64,000 nucleotides of DNA from Gracilaria gracilis (Eukaryota > Rhodophyta > Florideophyceae > Gracilariales > Gracilariaceae). The notes under the pieces are model-generated. The model was given only the letters and a program-made list of their open reading frames with translations. It did not search any database and was not told the DNA's origin. Of the stretch, positions 1-9,598 are shown one piece after another. The translations under genes and the position numbers were made by a program. How positions within the stretch are numbered: position 1 is the first letter of the stretch; each line of letters starts with the position of its first letter. Where the stretch lies: assembly GCA_030374805.1 (NCBI GenBank), contig JARGSG010000248.1, positions 62,001 through 126,000 on the forward strand. Direction: 5' to 3'.

Positions 1-1
1 A

Positions 2-244
2 TCAGGTGTCCAAGAATCAATTCAATTTGAGAATGTAGTTGTTGGAGAGGTGGTTAACGCGCTGCAAGTTCAAAAAAACGACGTAATGTCCTCGTACATA
101 ACTTTCTTCGATTGTAAGACATTTTTTGACCAGATGAACAAAGTTGCCGAAACATCTGGACAAGTTGTTCCCCAAGGTCTGAACCAAAACTTAAAAGACG
201 GACTAAAACAGCTGAATGACGAAAAGTACCCCAATTGTCCCTAG
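2..244 (+). CDS. C-terminal end of an unrecognised protein (partial)
   Basis: This frame is open from the left edge to a TAG stop at 242-244 and encodes about 80 residues, so it is probably the tail of a gene that begins outside the window. The end contains a Phe-rich stretch (FFDCKTFFDQM), a polar Asn/Gln/Lys segment and a terminal Tyr-Pro-Asn-Cys-Pro. I recognise no domain. The reading frame has no ATG near its left end, so a start inside the window is unlikely. It could also be a chance open frame. Confidence is low because only one short segment is visible. Confidence 0.3.
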   Translation, partial: SGVQESIQFENVVVGEVVNALQVQKNDVMSSYITFFDCKTFFDQMNKVAETSGQVVPQGLNQNLKDGLKQLNDEKYPNCP

Positions 245-1495
245 CAATTTCTTATAGCTCTATCTAGCGTTCTTTATCTGTCTAGAATTGCCACAGGTGT
301 AGTAATACAGAATTTTAACCCAAAGCGAGAACGTTCCCGGAAACGAAAGAAGTCATTAATCAAGCAACGCCAACTAGCAACACGGCGAACAAGAAAAACC
401 CACTCTACTCAAACTCATGCATTTATGAACGTTTCTGCACCTTTTGATAATAGTGGTTTCATTACAACGCTGATGTAGAAAATTGAAAGAGCGTGAAATA
501 TGGTTGATCATCTAGATAATGAACATGGTTCAAACAAAGAAAAGGAAATTTGGAATAGATTCTTCCCAGTAGAGCAGCATTTTTATGCGTATCTTTGAAG
601 ATATCACTTTATGTAAAACAACGGTGCATTGCCTTCAATACAGTCGCGGTTTGTTGACGGAGTGTAGAGTAGTCAGAAGTAAGGCTTAGCAATGTAAGAT
701 CCAAAACAAAGTGAGCGACAAGCGAATATACTGAAAACCAGACGAAAGCAGAAACGGTAAGGAAAAAATGATCAGAAGGCAAAAACCAGAAATGTGGTTT
801 GTGCAAGCCTGCGTGGCTTTCACAACGCAATTTGCGCGCTTTTTTGAGCTTAGTGCTCTAAAGCGCTAAACAACGCGTTACGTGTATTAAGTGCTATGGC
901 TCACGCCTTTGCAGGGCGTAAGCTAATAGACTTTTAGCTACGGAGGTTTTTCTGGCTTGTGCGAAGAGAATTGGCAAAGTGGGGTGCAAAAGCGTGATAA
1001 ACGTGACAGAGGTTCTATGAGCAAATATTACAAAGAAAGAGAGGTTCTGGAACCTTTGTTCCACATAACTAACAGTGCGTAGATTTGCCTGGACCCCCAA
1101 TTTTGGGATTGTAGACGTCAACGACGAGACAGTAAAGGCGTTATGGTTGTGAAGGTATTTTATCGTATTGCGTAGTTGGTCGGCCTTTGCTGTGCCAACT
1201 TCTATTGGGTATTTAATTAGAGTTCTCATTGCTATCTGAATAACCTTGTTGTTTGCAACCAGTTGCTTTATTCAACAGCTATATCAGTATTGAAACAATA
1301 AATGCGCAGAAGGAAGCTTCTGCGCATTCACTGGTTAACACCTTACAAGATCTACCGTTGGTACACGTAGTGGAAAGTGGTTAACAGATCACCCTCAAAC
1401 CCCTCGCAAAAAGGGAAAAGAGTCGGGTCTCAGAATTGCGTCCGGCAGAACTCAGTGATACTAAACCCAATTTCTTATCTGTTTACTTTAGTGGA
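245..1495. other. Gene-poor left flank of the transposon array
   Basis: I see no convincing gene here. The longest ATG-started frame is a minus-strand run of 111 codons (894-1229) with no recognisable motif and ordinary non-coding composition. The notable structure is a perfect stem-loop at 1301-1328. A TACC-GTT-GGTA palindrome lies at 1353-1363. The sequence just left of the array, ending at 1495, shows no resemblance to the transposon end. Confidence 0.5.
1301..1328. repeat. Perfect 12-bp stem-loop with a 4-nt loop
   Basis: The arm AATGCGCAGAAG (1301-1312) is exactly complementary to CTTCTGCGCATT (1317-1328) around the loop GAAG. It lies in non-coding DNA about 170 bp left of the first transposon copy. 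A hairpin this perfect is unlikely by chance. It could act as an RNA structure, be a foldback remnant, or be a recombination-prone cruciform. No flanking gene gives it a role. Confidence 0.7.
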
Positions 1496-1497
1496 TA

Positions 1498-1517
1498 GCT
1501 AGAAATCTCAGCTTCCT
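1498..1517. repeat. Terminal inverted repeat, left end of unit 1
   Basis: The left terminus reads GCTAGAA(C/A)TCTCAGCTTCC. The reverse complement of the right terminus begins ACAGAACTCCCTCAAACTCC. They share AGAACTC, then TCA and TCCT if two bases are gapped. Unit 1 alone carries A in place of C in the core (AGAAATC), so its terminus differs from all internal junctions. The repeat is short and imperfect, so the exact ends are inferred from array periodicity and the shared TA. Confidence 0.55.
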
Positions 1518-1521
1518 AATG

Positions 1522-1570
1522 AGAGCGGGCGCGTGGTGCAAAAGCTAAAGACGCAATCTTCGCCCGCTCT
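1522..1570. repeat. Subterminal 10-bp inverted repeat downstream of the transposase
   Basis: AGAGCGGGCG at 1522-1531 pairs exactly with CGCCCGCTCT at 1561-1570 around a 29-nt loop. The same structure sits at the same offset (26 bp after the unit TA) in every unit. It lies about 115 bp beyond the transposase stop on the transcribed strand, so it could be a transcript 3'-end hairpin or a subterminal transposase-binding repeat. Confidence 0.6.
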
Positions 1571-1684
1571 TGAGACTACCACTTGAAGCATCATCATAAA
1601 CGCATATAACTCAAACACTATGGCGTCATACAACACCTAAAACCACATAAATATTTGAGACACATCTCCTGAACCTAAGACATC

Positions 1685-3382
1685 TCAAGCATCCCAAACA
1701 ATGTCCTTCTCCGTCACCGTAGCGCCTACGTCATCTTCGATCACAACCTTATCCACACCTTGCAGTTTCATCATTGCCTCTACAGCCTTGTCACGCGCAA
1801 CACGGGACGCCGCAACACGGCGACGCTCCAGACGTGTCTCTCTCAGATGCTCAAACAAACTTTCACGACGCGGTGCCAATTCCACCAGACGACGGAGATC
1901 AGCTGCACTTTCGAAGCACCTCGAGCCAGTACTTCTCTGCTTCAGTGCCTTTAACACGTTCTCAGCCGTGAGATGACGACCGTATTGCGTACTGACCTTC
2001 ACAGTGCCCGACTCTTCCACCTCACTCTCATTGACTAGAGATCGCGAGTTTATGAGAAACTTATCCACCAAGGCGAGCATCGTCAGTTTGTCACCTTCGC
2101 ACTCCTTCTGAAGAAACACGGAGTCACGTACGGCCGATACACAAGGATACCCCTTCTCGTAGTCCCAGTTTCCAGTCCGACGGAATCCGCTGCGAATGTT
2201 GGCGTAAACCAGAGATTCCGACAGCGCGGTGCTAACGGCGTCAGCGACATCAAATACGTCCAGAACAGACCTGGTTCGAGATAAGCGATGAATCTCACGC
2301 TGTATGAATGACTTATAGGAACGGAAGACGCCCACATCCAGGGGCTGTAAGATATGGCTCGTATGCGACGGCAAGGCGACGACAATAATGCGATTGTCTC
2401 TAAGGTGCTGAAGTGTTCTGTACTGCAGATGCCCGGCGTAGCCATCCAGAAGAACCAAAAGGTACTTACCATTTCCGCGCAGTTCCTCCGTTTCCCTCAC
2501 AAATTCCTTCGCCCAGTCCAAGAAAATCGCTTGGTCTACACCTGGGATCTCACGCTGGTAGAGGTAACACGGCGGTAAGAAATCATGCAGCGTCTGAAGT
2601 TTTCCGTTCAGAAAGCGGTAATGAGCACGTTTCCCCCAAAACACTACAACTGGTTTCCAAGCCTTTCCATCAGCTGAGATAATGGGCATAACAGTAACAC
2701 GGTCATTCGCACCTTTCACCCTGACACTCTTCTGAATCAACACAGAGTTCTTGCTTCCTATACCTTTGCGCAGGCTACGCCCCAGGATTTTGTTGACGGA
2801 GATTCCAGATTCGTCAAGATTGAAGACACGCCGAGGATCTACGATGCAGAATCTATCGATCAGGGACTCTACCAACGCGAAATGTCTCGCGATCTTCTCC
2901 GGAGTGATATCCACACGGGAGTTTTCCACGATGCGCACGGACTTATACTGCAGCTTATGCCTTAAAATGAAGCGATCCAACCAACCCAACGAAGGCCGGT
3001 TGTCTTTGAAACCGATTTTAAGCTGCCGATCAATGTCCAGAGAAGACACGAAAGTTTGCACCAGATCCCTTATGCCAACCTTCGTGAGCGGTGTGTTGTT
3101 GCTGCAGAAATACTGCACTGATTGCACGATCCTGACTTCTTCCTCGTTTGTCAGAGCCGGAGGCCGCCCTTCACTTCTATAATGGAGAACGATTTCAGTA
3201 TGATGAGATGGTTGTACTCCCGGATACGCCATAATCCAGGTTTTGTAGGCCTGTCGGATCCGCCACTCGGAAAGGTTGAACTTGGATTGCAAGTCAAGAA
3301 AACTGGTGCTGTGAGCAAACCTCTCGAAGACGGCTCTTCGTAGCTCCTCGTGAATATCAGACACGGTTATATCGTCGGACAT
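1685..3382 (-). CDS. Transposase, DDE_1 superfamily (pogo/Tigger-like), unit 1
   Basis: This 565-aa protein catalyses cut-and-paste transposition. Residues ~10-50 form a first helix-turn-helix-like DNA-binding segment, and residues ~70-150 look like a CENP-B-type second HTH (GRPPALTNEEE near 72-82, then the SLGWLDRF segment). The RNase-H-fold catalytic core has acidic residues at D190 (FNLDESG), D313 (LLDGYAGH) and D349 (QPLDVGVF), a DD35D spacing normal for pogo/Tigger relatives. The motif PSHTSHILQPLDVGVF is a hallmark of the DDE_1 family. A charged C-terminal tail of ~200 residues makes it longer than most family members. The ATG at 3380-3382 is the first in frame before the conserved N-terminus. 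No frame break or missing catalytic residue is visible, so the protein should be active. Confidence 0.92.
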   Translation of the reverse strand: MSDDITVSDIHEELRRAVFERFAHSTSFLDLQSKFNLSEWRIRQAYKTWIMAYPGVQPSHHTEIVLHYRSEGRPPALTNEEEVRIVQSVQYFCSNNTPLTKVGIRDLVQTFVSSLDIDRQLKIGFKDNRPSLGWLDRFILRHKLQYKSVRIVENSRVDITPEKIARHFALVESLIDRFCIVDPRRVFNLDESGISVNKILGRSLRKGIGSKNSVLIQKSVRVKGANDRVTVMPIISADGKAWKPVVVFWGKRAHYRFLNGKLQTLHDFLPPCYLYQREIPGVDQAIFLDWAKEFVRETEELRGNGKYLLVLLDGYAGHLQYRTLQHLRDNRIIVVALPSHTSHILQPLDVGVFRSYKSFIQREIHRLSRTRSVLDVFDVADAVSTALSESLVYANIRSGFRRTGNWDYEKGYPCVSAVRDSVFLQKECEGDKLTMLALVDKFLINSRSLVNESEVEESGTVKVSTQYGRHLTAENVLKALKQRSTGSRCFESAADLRRLVELAPRRESLFEHLRETRLERRRVAASRVARDKAVEAMMKLQGVDKVVIEDDVGATVTEKDIVWDA

Positions 3383-4133
3383 CTTTCGCTAGTACAATGG
3401 TTTGGCTTCGCTTTCTTGGCGTTCGTCAGTGGTGTCCATCAGTGCGTTGGACGAAGTTGTGCTGTGATTTCGCCTTTTGTAGTTGTCGTCGGGCTGCCGA
3501 TAGGGGGTTTTCTACTGCAATGAGTGTCGATGGGGGATTTGGCAATGGTGGCGTATGTGGTTCTGCGGATGTGGACTGAATTATGGCGTTTGTTCGATGT
3601 GGTTGACGGTTTTACATTTGTGAGGATGTACGGAACAATCTGCAGCGTTGTGTGCGCTAGCTGCCGCGAAGAGATTGTTCGAATATGAATCTCCCGATAT
3701 AGGTGACGCAATGGTGGAGGAATTTGATATTGGCCACGGCTTGTTTTGGATAATGGGACTGTTTCGTTTGCGCAATAACGTCCTGCTAAACAATGGCCAT
3801 TGATTCGTTTGGATGTGTGGACTGTTTGTTTTGTAAACGTTTGACGACACTGCTCTCTCGGAAGATTACTCGAGAGAAGAGACATCCTCCGGTACTGGAT
3901 TGCGTGCGTTTTCGTCATATGAATCTGCTACCATTGGCTAGACGGCGGAAGGTGACTGTTCTGCTAAGGGGTGGTGTCGCTCAAAGATATCGACTCATTA
4001 GTTTTAGAGAAGGACGATGTACTGTCGTGGTCGTCACAGACATGAAGCAGCCTGTGGCGAAGAAAGGGCCTTCACCATATCGGTTATGAAAGGAGGAATT
4101 AAAATTTTTGCGAGGAGTTTGAGGGAGTTCTGT
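3383..4133 (-). promoter_or_regulatory. Transposon 5' leader (unit 1; repeated in all units)
   Basis: About 750 bp separate the transposase ATG from the right end of the unit. The stretch must hold the promoter and may hold 5' untranslated sequence. It also has two overlapping open frames, a 159-codon minus-strand frame (3439-3918, rich in Thr, Ser and Arg) and a 98-codon plus-strand frame (3793-4089). Neither resembles a known protein. The polymorphism near 4012 (A or G among units) is silent in the 98-codon frame. Because units are almost identical, conservation across them is not evidence that either frame is translated. Confidence 0.4.
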
Positions 4134-4322
4134 TAGCTAGAACTCTCAGCTTCCTAATGAGAGCGGGCGCGTGGTGCAAAAGCTAAAGACGCAATCTTCG
4201 CCCGCTCTTGAGACTACCACTTGAAGCATCATCATAAACGCATATAACTCAAACACTATGGCGTCATACAACACCTAAAACCACATAAATATTTGAGACA
4301 CATCTCCTGAACCTAAGACATC

Positions 4323-6020
4323 TCAAGCATCCCAAACAATGTCCTTCTCCGTCACCGTAGCGCCTACGTCATCTTCGATCACAACCTTATCCACACCTTG
4401 CAGTTTCATCATTGCCTCTACAGCCTTGTCACGCGCAACACGGGACGCCGCAACACGGCGACGCTCCAGACGTGTCTCTCTCAGATGCTCAAACAAACTT
4501 TCACGACGCGGTGCCAATTCCACCAGACGACGGAGATCAGCTGCACTTTCGAAGCACCTCGAGCCAGTACTTCTCTGCTTCAGTGCCTTTAACACGTTCT
4601 CAGCCGTGAGATGACGACCGTATTGCGTACTGACCTTCACAGTGCCCGACTCTTCCACCTCACTCTCATTGACTAGAGATCGCGAGTTTATGAGAAACTT
4701 ATCCACCAAGGCGAGCATCGTCAGTTTGTCACCTTCGCACTCCTTCTGAAGAAACACGGAGTCACGTACGGCCGATACACAAGGATACCCCTTCTCGTAG
4801 TCCCAGTTTCCAGTCCGACGGAATCCGCTGCGAATGTTGGCGTAAACCATAGATTCCGACAGCGCGGTGCTAACGGCGTCAGCGACATCAAATACGTCCA
4901 GAACAGACCTGGTTCGAGATAAGCGATGAATCTCACGCTGTATGAATGACTTATAGGAACGGAAGACGCCCACATCCAGGGGCTGTAAGATATGGCTCGT
5001 ATGCGACGGCAAGGCGACGACAATAATGCGATTGTCTCTAAGGTGCTGAAGTGTTCTGTACTGCAGATGCCCGGCGTAGCCATCCAGAAGAACCAAAAGG
5101 TACTTACCATTTCCGCGCAGTTCCTCCGTTTCCCTCACAAATTCCTTCGCCCAGTCCAAGAAAATCGCTTGGTCTACACCTGGGATCTCACGCTGGTAGA
5201 GGTAACACGGCGGTAAGAAATCATGCAGCGTCTGAAGTTTTCCGTTCAGAAAGCGGTAATGAGCACGTTTCCCCCAAAACACTACAACTGGTTTCCAAGC
5301 CTTTCCATCAGCTGAGATAATGGGCATAACAGTAACACGGTCATTCGCACCTTTCACCCTGACACTCTTCTGAATCAACACAGAGTTCTTGCTTCCTATA
5401 CCTTTGCGCAGGCTACGCCCCAGGATTTTGTTGACGGAGATTCCAGATTCGTCAAGATTGAAGACACGCCGAGGATCTACGATGCAGAATCTATCGATCA
5501 GGGACTCTACCAACGCGAAATGTCTCGCGATCTTCTCCGGAGTGATATCCACACGGGAGTTTTCCACGATGCGCACGGACTTATACTGCAGCTTATGCCT
5601 TAAAATGAAGCGATCCAACCAACCCAACGAAGGCCGGTTGTCTTTGAAACCGATTTTAAGCTGCCGATCAATGTCCAGAGAAGACACGAAAGTTTGCACC
5701 AGATCCCTTATGCCAACCTTCGTGAGCGGTGTGTTGTTGCTGCAGAAATACTGCACTGATTGCACGATCCTGACTTCTTCCTCGTTTGTCAGAGCCGGAG
5801 GCCGCCCTTCACTTCTATAATGGAGAACGATTTCAGTATGATGAGATGGTTGTACTCCCGGATACGCCATAATCCAGGTTTTGTAGGCCTGTCGGATCCG
5901 CCACTCGGAAAGGTTGAACTTGGATTGCAAGTCAAGAAAACTGGTGCTGTGAGCAAACCTCTCGAAGACGGCTCTTCGTAGCTCCTCGTGAATATCAGAC
6001 ACGGTTATATCGTCGGACAT
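4323..6020 (-). CDS. Transposase, DDE_1 superfamily, unit 2
   Basis: Intact 565-aa copy with all three catalytic aspartates. It differs from unit 1 by one Leu-to-Met change in the C-terminal half, caused by a single base (T in place of G on the plus strand at 4850). Methionine in that context is conservative, so activity should be unaffected. The unit is type A at the leader polymorphism. Confidence 0.92.
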   Translation of the reverse strand: MSDDITVSDIHEELRRAVFERFAHSTSFLDLQSKFNLSEWRIRQAYKTWIMAYPGVQPSHHTEIVLHYRSEGRPPALTNEEEVRIVQSVQYFCSNNTPLTKVGIRDLVQTFVSSLDIDRQLKIGFKDNRPSLGWLDRFILRHKLQYKSVRIVENSRVDITPEKIARHFALVESLIDRFCIVDPRRVFNLDESGISVNKILGRSLRKGIGSKNSVLIQKSVRVKGANDRVTVMPIISADGKAWKPVVVFWGKRAHYRFLNGKLQTLHDFLPPCYLYQREIPGVDQAIFLDWAKEFVRETEELRGNGKYLLVLLDGYAGHLQYRTLQHLRDNRIIVVALPSHTSHILQPLDVGVFRSYKSFIQREIHRLSRTRSVLDVFDVADAVSTALSESMVYANIRSGFRRTGNWDYEKGYPCVSAVRDSVFLQKECEGDKLTMLALVDKFLINSRSLVNESEVEESGTVKVSTQYGRHLTAENVLKALKQRSTGSRCFESAADLRRLVELAPRRESLFEHLRETRLERRRVAASRVARDKAVEAMMKLQGVDKVVIEDDVGATVTEKDIVWDA

Positions 6021-6960
6021 CTTTCGCTAGTACAATGGTTTGGCTTCGCTTTCTTGGCGTTCGTCAGTGGTGTCCATCAGTGCGTTGGACGAAGTTGTGC
6101 TGTGATTTCGCCTTTTGTAGTTGTCGTCGGGCTGCCGATAGGGGGTTTTCTACTGCAATGAGTGTCGATGGGGGATTTGGCAATGGTGGCGTATGTGGTT
6201 CTGCGGATGTGGACTGAATTATGGCGTTTGTTCGATGTGGTTGACGGTTTTACATTTGTGAGGATGTACGGAACAATCTGCAGCGTTGTGTGCGCTAGCT
6301 GCCGCGAAGAGATTGTTCGAATATGAATCTCCCGATATAGGTGACGCAATGGTGGAGGAATTTGATATTGGCCACGGCTTGTTTTGGATAATGGGACTGT
6401 TTCGTTTGCGCAATAACGTCCTGCTAAACAATGGCCATTGATTCGTTTGGATGTGTGGACTGTTTGTTTTGTAAACGTTTGACGACACTGCTCTCTCGGA
6501 AGATTACTCGAGAGAAGAGACATCCTCCGGTACTGGATTGCGTGCGTTTTCGTCATATGAATCTGCTACCATTGGCTAGACGGCGGAAGGTGACTGTTCT
6601 GCTAAGGGGTGGTGTCGCTCAAAGATATCGACTCATTAGTTTTAGAGAAGGACGATGTACTGTCGTGGTCGTCACAGACATGAAGCAGCCTGTGGCGAAG
6701 AAAGGGCCTTCACCATATCGGTTATGAAAGGAGGAATTAAAATTTTTGCGAGGAGTTTGAGGGAGTTCTGTTAGCTAGAACTCTCAGCTTCCTAATGAGA
6801 GCGGGCGCGTGGTGCAAAAGCTAAAGACGCAATCTTCGCCCGCTCTTGAGACTACCACTTGAAGCATCATCATAAACGCATATAACTCAAACACTATGGC
6901 GTCATACAACACCTAAAACCACATAAATATTTGAGACACATCTCCTGAACCTAAGACATC

Positions 6961-8658
6961 TCAAGCATCCCAAACAATGTCCTTCTCCGTCACCGTAGCG
7001 CCTACGTCATCTTCGATCACAACCTTATCCACACCTTGCAGTTTCATCATTGCCTCTACAGCCTTGTCACGCGCAACACGGGACGCCGCAACACGGCGAC
7101 GCTCCAGACGTGTCTCTCTCAGATGCTCAAACAAACTTTCACGACGCGGTGCCAATTCCACCAGACGACGGAGATCAGCTGCACTTTCGAAGCACCTCGA
7201 GCCAGTACTTCTCTGCTTCAGTGCCTTTAACACGTTCTCAGCCGTGAGATGACGACCGTATTGCGTACTGACCTTCACAGTGCCCGACTCTTCCACCTCA
7301 CTCTCATTGACTAGAGATCGCGAGTTTATGAGAAACTTATCCACCAAGGCGAGCATCGTCAGTTTGTCACCTTCGCACTCCTTCTGAAGAAACACGGAGT
7401 CACGTACGGCCGATACACAAGGATACCCCTTCTCGTAGTCCCAGTTTCCAGTCCGACGGAATCCGCTGCGAATGTTGGCGTAAACCAGAGATTCCGACAG
7501 CGCGGTGCTAACGGCGTCAGCGACATCAAATACGTCCAGAACAGACCTGGTTCGAGATAAGCGATGAATCTCACGCTGTATGAATGACTTATAGGAACGG
7601 AAGACGCCCACATCCAGGGGCTGTAAGATATGGCTCGTATGCGACGGCAAGGCGACGACAATAATGCGATTGTCTCTAAGGTGCTGAAGTGTTCTGTACT
7701 GCAGATGCCCGGCGTAGCCATCCAGAAGAACCAAAAGGTACTTACCATTTCCGCGCAGTTCCTCCGTTTCCCTCACAAATTCCTTCGCCCAGTCCAAGAA
7801 AATCGCTTGGTCTACACCTGGGATCTCACGCTGGTAGAGGTAACACGGCGGTAAGAAATCATGCAGCGTCTGAAGTTTTCCGTTCAGAAAGCGGTAATGA
7901 GCACGTTTCCCCCAAAACACTACAACTGGTTTCCAAGCCTTTCCATCAGCTGAGATAATGGGCATAACAGTAACACGGTCATTCGCACCTTTCACCCTGA
8001 CACTCTTCTGAATCAACACAGAGTTCTTGCTTCCTATACCTTTGCGCAGGCTACGCCCCAGGATTTTGTTGACGGAGATTCCAGATTCGTCAAGATTGAA
8101 GACACGCCGAGGATCTACGATGCAGAATCTATCGATCAGGGACTCTACCAACGCGAAATGTCTCGCGATCTTCTCCGGAGTGATATCCACACGGGAGTTT
8201 TCCACGATGCGCACGGACTTATACTGCAGCTTATGCCTTAAAATGAAGCGATCCAACCAACCCAACGAAGGCCGGTTGTCTTTGAAACCGATTTTAAGCT
8301 GCCGATCAATGTCCAGAGAAGACACGAAAGTTTGCACCAGATCCCTTATGCCAACCTTCGTGAGCGGTGTGTTGTTGCTGCAGAAATACTGCACTGATTG
8401 CACGATCCTGACTTCTTCCTCGTTTGTCAGAGCCGGAGGCCGCTCTTCACTTCTATAATGGAGAACGATTTCAGTATGATGAGATGGTTGTACTCCCGGA
8501 TACGCCATAATCCAGGTTTTGTAGGCCTGTCGGATCCGCCACTCGGAAAGGTTGAACTTGGATTGCAAGTCAAGAAAACTGGTGCTGTGAGCAAACCTCT
8601 CGAAGACGGCTCTTCGTAGCTCCTCGTGAATATCAGACACGGTTATATCGTCGGACAT
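6961..8658 (-). CDS. Transposase, DDE_1 superfamily, unit 3
   Basis: Intact 565-aa copy. It has a private Gly-to-Glu change at residue 72, in the segment linking the two N-terminal DNA-binding motifs (plus-strand T at 8444). Gly72 lies in the SEGRPP turn that precedes the CENP-B-like helix, so this is the one amino-acid change in the array that might alter DNA binding. The leader carries G at the position where units 1, 2 and 4-8 carry A. Confidence 0.92.
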   Translation of the reverse strand: MSDDITVSDIHEELRRAVFERFAHSTSFLDLQSKFNLSEWRIRQAYKTWIMAYPGVQPSHHTEIVLHYRSEERPPALTNEEEVRIVQSVQYFCSNNTPLTKVGIRDLVQTFVSSLDIDRQLKIGFKDNRPSLGWLDRFILRHKLQYKSVRIVENSRVDITPEKIARHFALVESLIDRFCIVDPRRVFNLDESGISVNKILGRSLRKGIGSKNSVLIQKSVRVKGANDRVTVMPIISADGKAWKPVVVFWGKRAHYRFLNGKLQTLHDFLPPCYLYQREIPGVDQAIFLDWAKEFVRETEELRGNGKYLLVLLDGYAGHLQYRTLQHLRDNRIIVVALPSHTSHILQPLDVGVFRSYKSFIQREIHRLSRTRSVLDVFDVADAVSTALSESLVYANIRSGFRRTGNWDYEKGYPCVSAVRDSVFLQKECEGDKLTMLALVDKFLINSRSLVNESEVEESGTVKVSTQYGRHLTAENVLKALKQRSTGSRCFESAADLRRLVELAPRRESLFEHLRETRLERRRVAASRVARDKAVEAMMKLQGVDKVVIEDDVGATVTEKDIVWDA

Positions 8659-9598
8659 CTTTCGCTAGTACAATGGTTTGGCTTCGCTTTCTTGGCGTTC
8701 GTCAGTGGTGTCCATCAGTGCGTTGGACGAAGTTGTGCTGTGATTTCGCCTTTTGTAGTTGTCGTCGGGCTGCCGATAGGGGGTTTTCTACTGCAATGAG
8801 TGTCGATGGGGGATTTGGCAATGGTGGCGTATGTGGTTCTGCGGATGTGGACTGAATTATGGCGTTTGTTCGATGTGGTTGACGGTTTTACATTTGTGAG
8901 GATGTACGGAACAATCTGCAGCGTTGTGTGCGCTAGCTGCCGCGAAGAGATTGTTCGAATATGAATCTCCCGATATAGGTGACGCAATGGTGGAGGAATT
9001 TGATATTGGCCACGGCTTGTTTTGGATAATGGGACTGTTTCGTTTGCGCAATAACGTCCTGCTAAACAATGGCCATTGATTCGTTTGGATGTGTGGACTG
9101 TTTGTTTTGTAAACGTTTGACGACACTGCTCTCTCGGAAGATTACTCGAGAGAAGAGACATCCTCCGGTACTGGATTGCGTGCGTTTTCGTCATATGAAT
9201 CTGCTACCATTGGCTAGACGGCGGAAGGTGACTGTTCTGCTAAGGGGTGGTGTCGCTCAAAGATATCGACTCATTAGTTTTAGAGAGGGACGATGTACTG
9301 TCGTGGTCGTCACAGACATGAAGCAGCCTGTGGCGAAGAAAGGGCCTTCACCATATCGGTTATGAAAGGAGGAATTAAAATTTTTGCGAGGAGTTTGAGG
9401 GAGTTCTGTTAGCTAGAACTCTCAGCTTCCTAATGAGAGCGGGCGCGTGGTGCAAAAGCTAAAGACGCAATCTTCGCCCGCTCTTGAGACTACCACTTGA
9501 AGCATCATCATAAACGCATATAACTCAAACACTATGGCGTCATACAACACCTAAAACCACATAAATATTTGAGACACATCTCCTGAACCTAAGACATC

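Noticed and set aside
3439-3918. 159-codon minus-strand frame in the transposon leader
   Set aside because: Thr/Ser/Arg-rich with no motif, and its persistence across units only reflects near-identity of the units. Kept as a question and not called as a gene.
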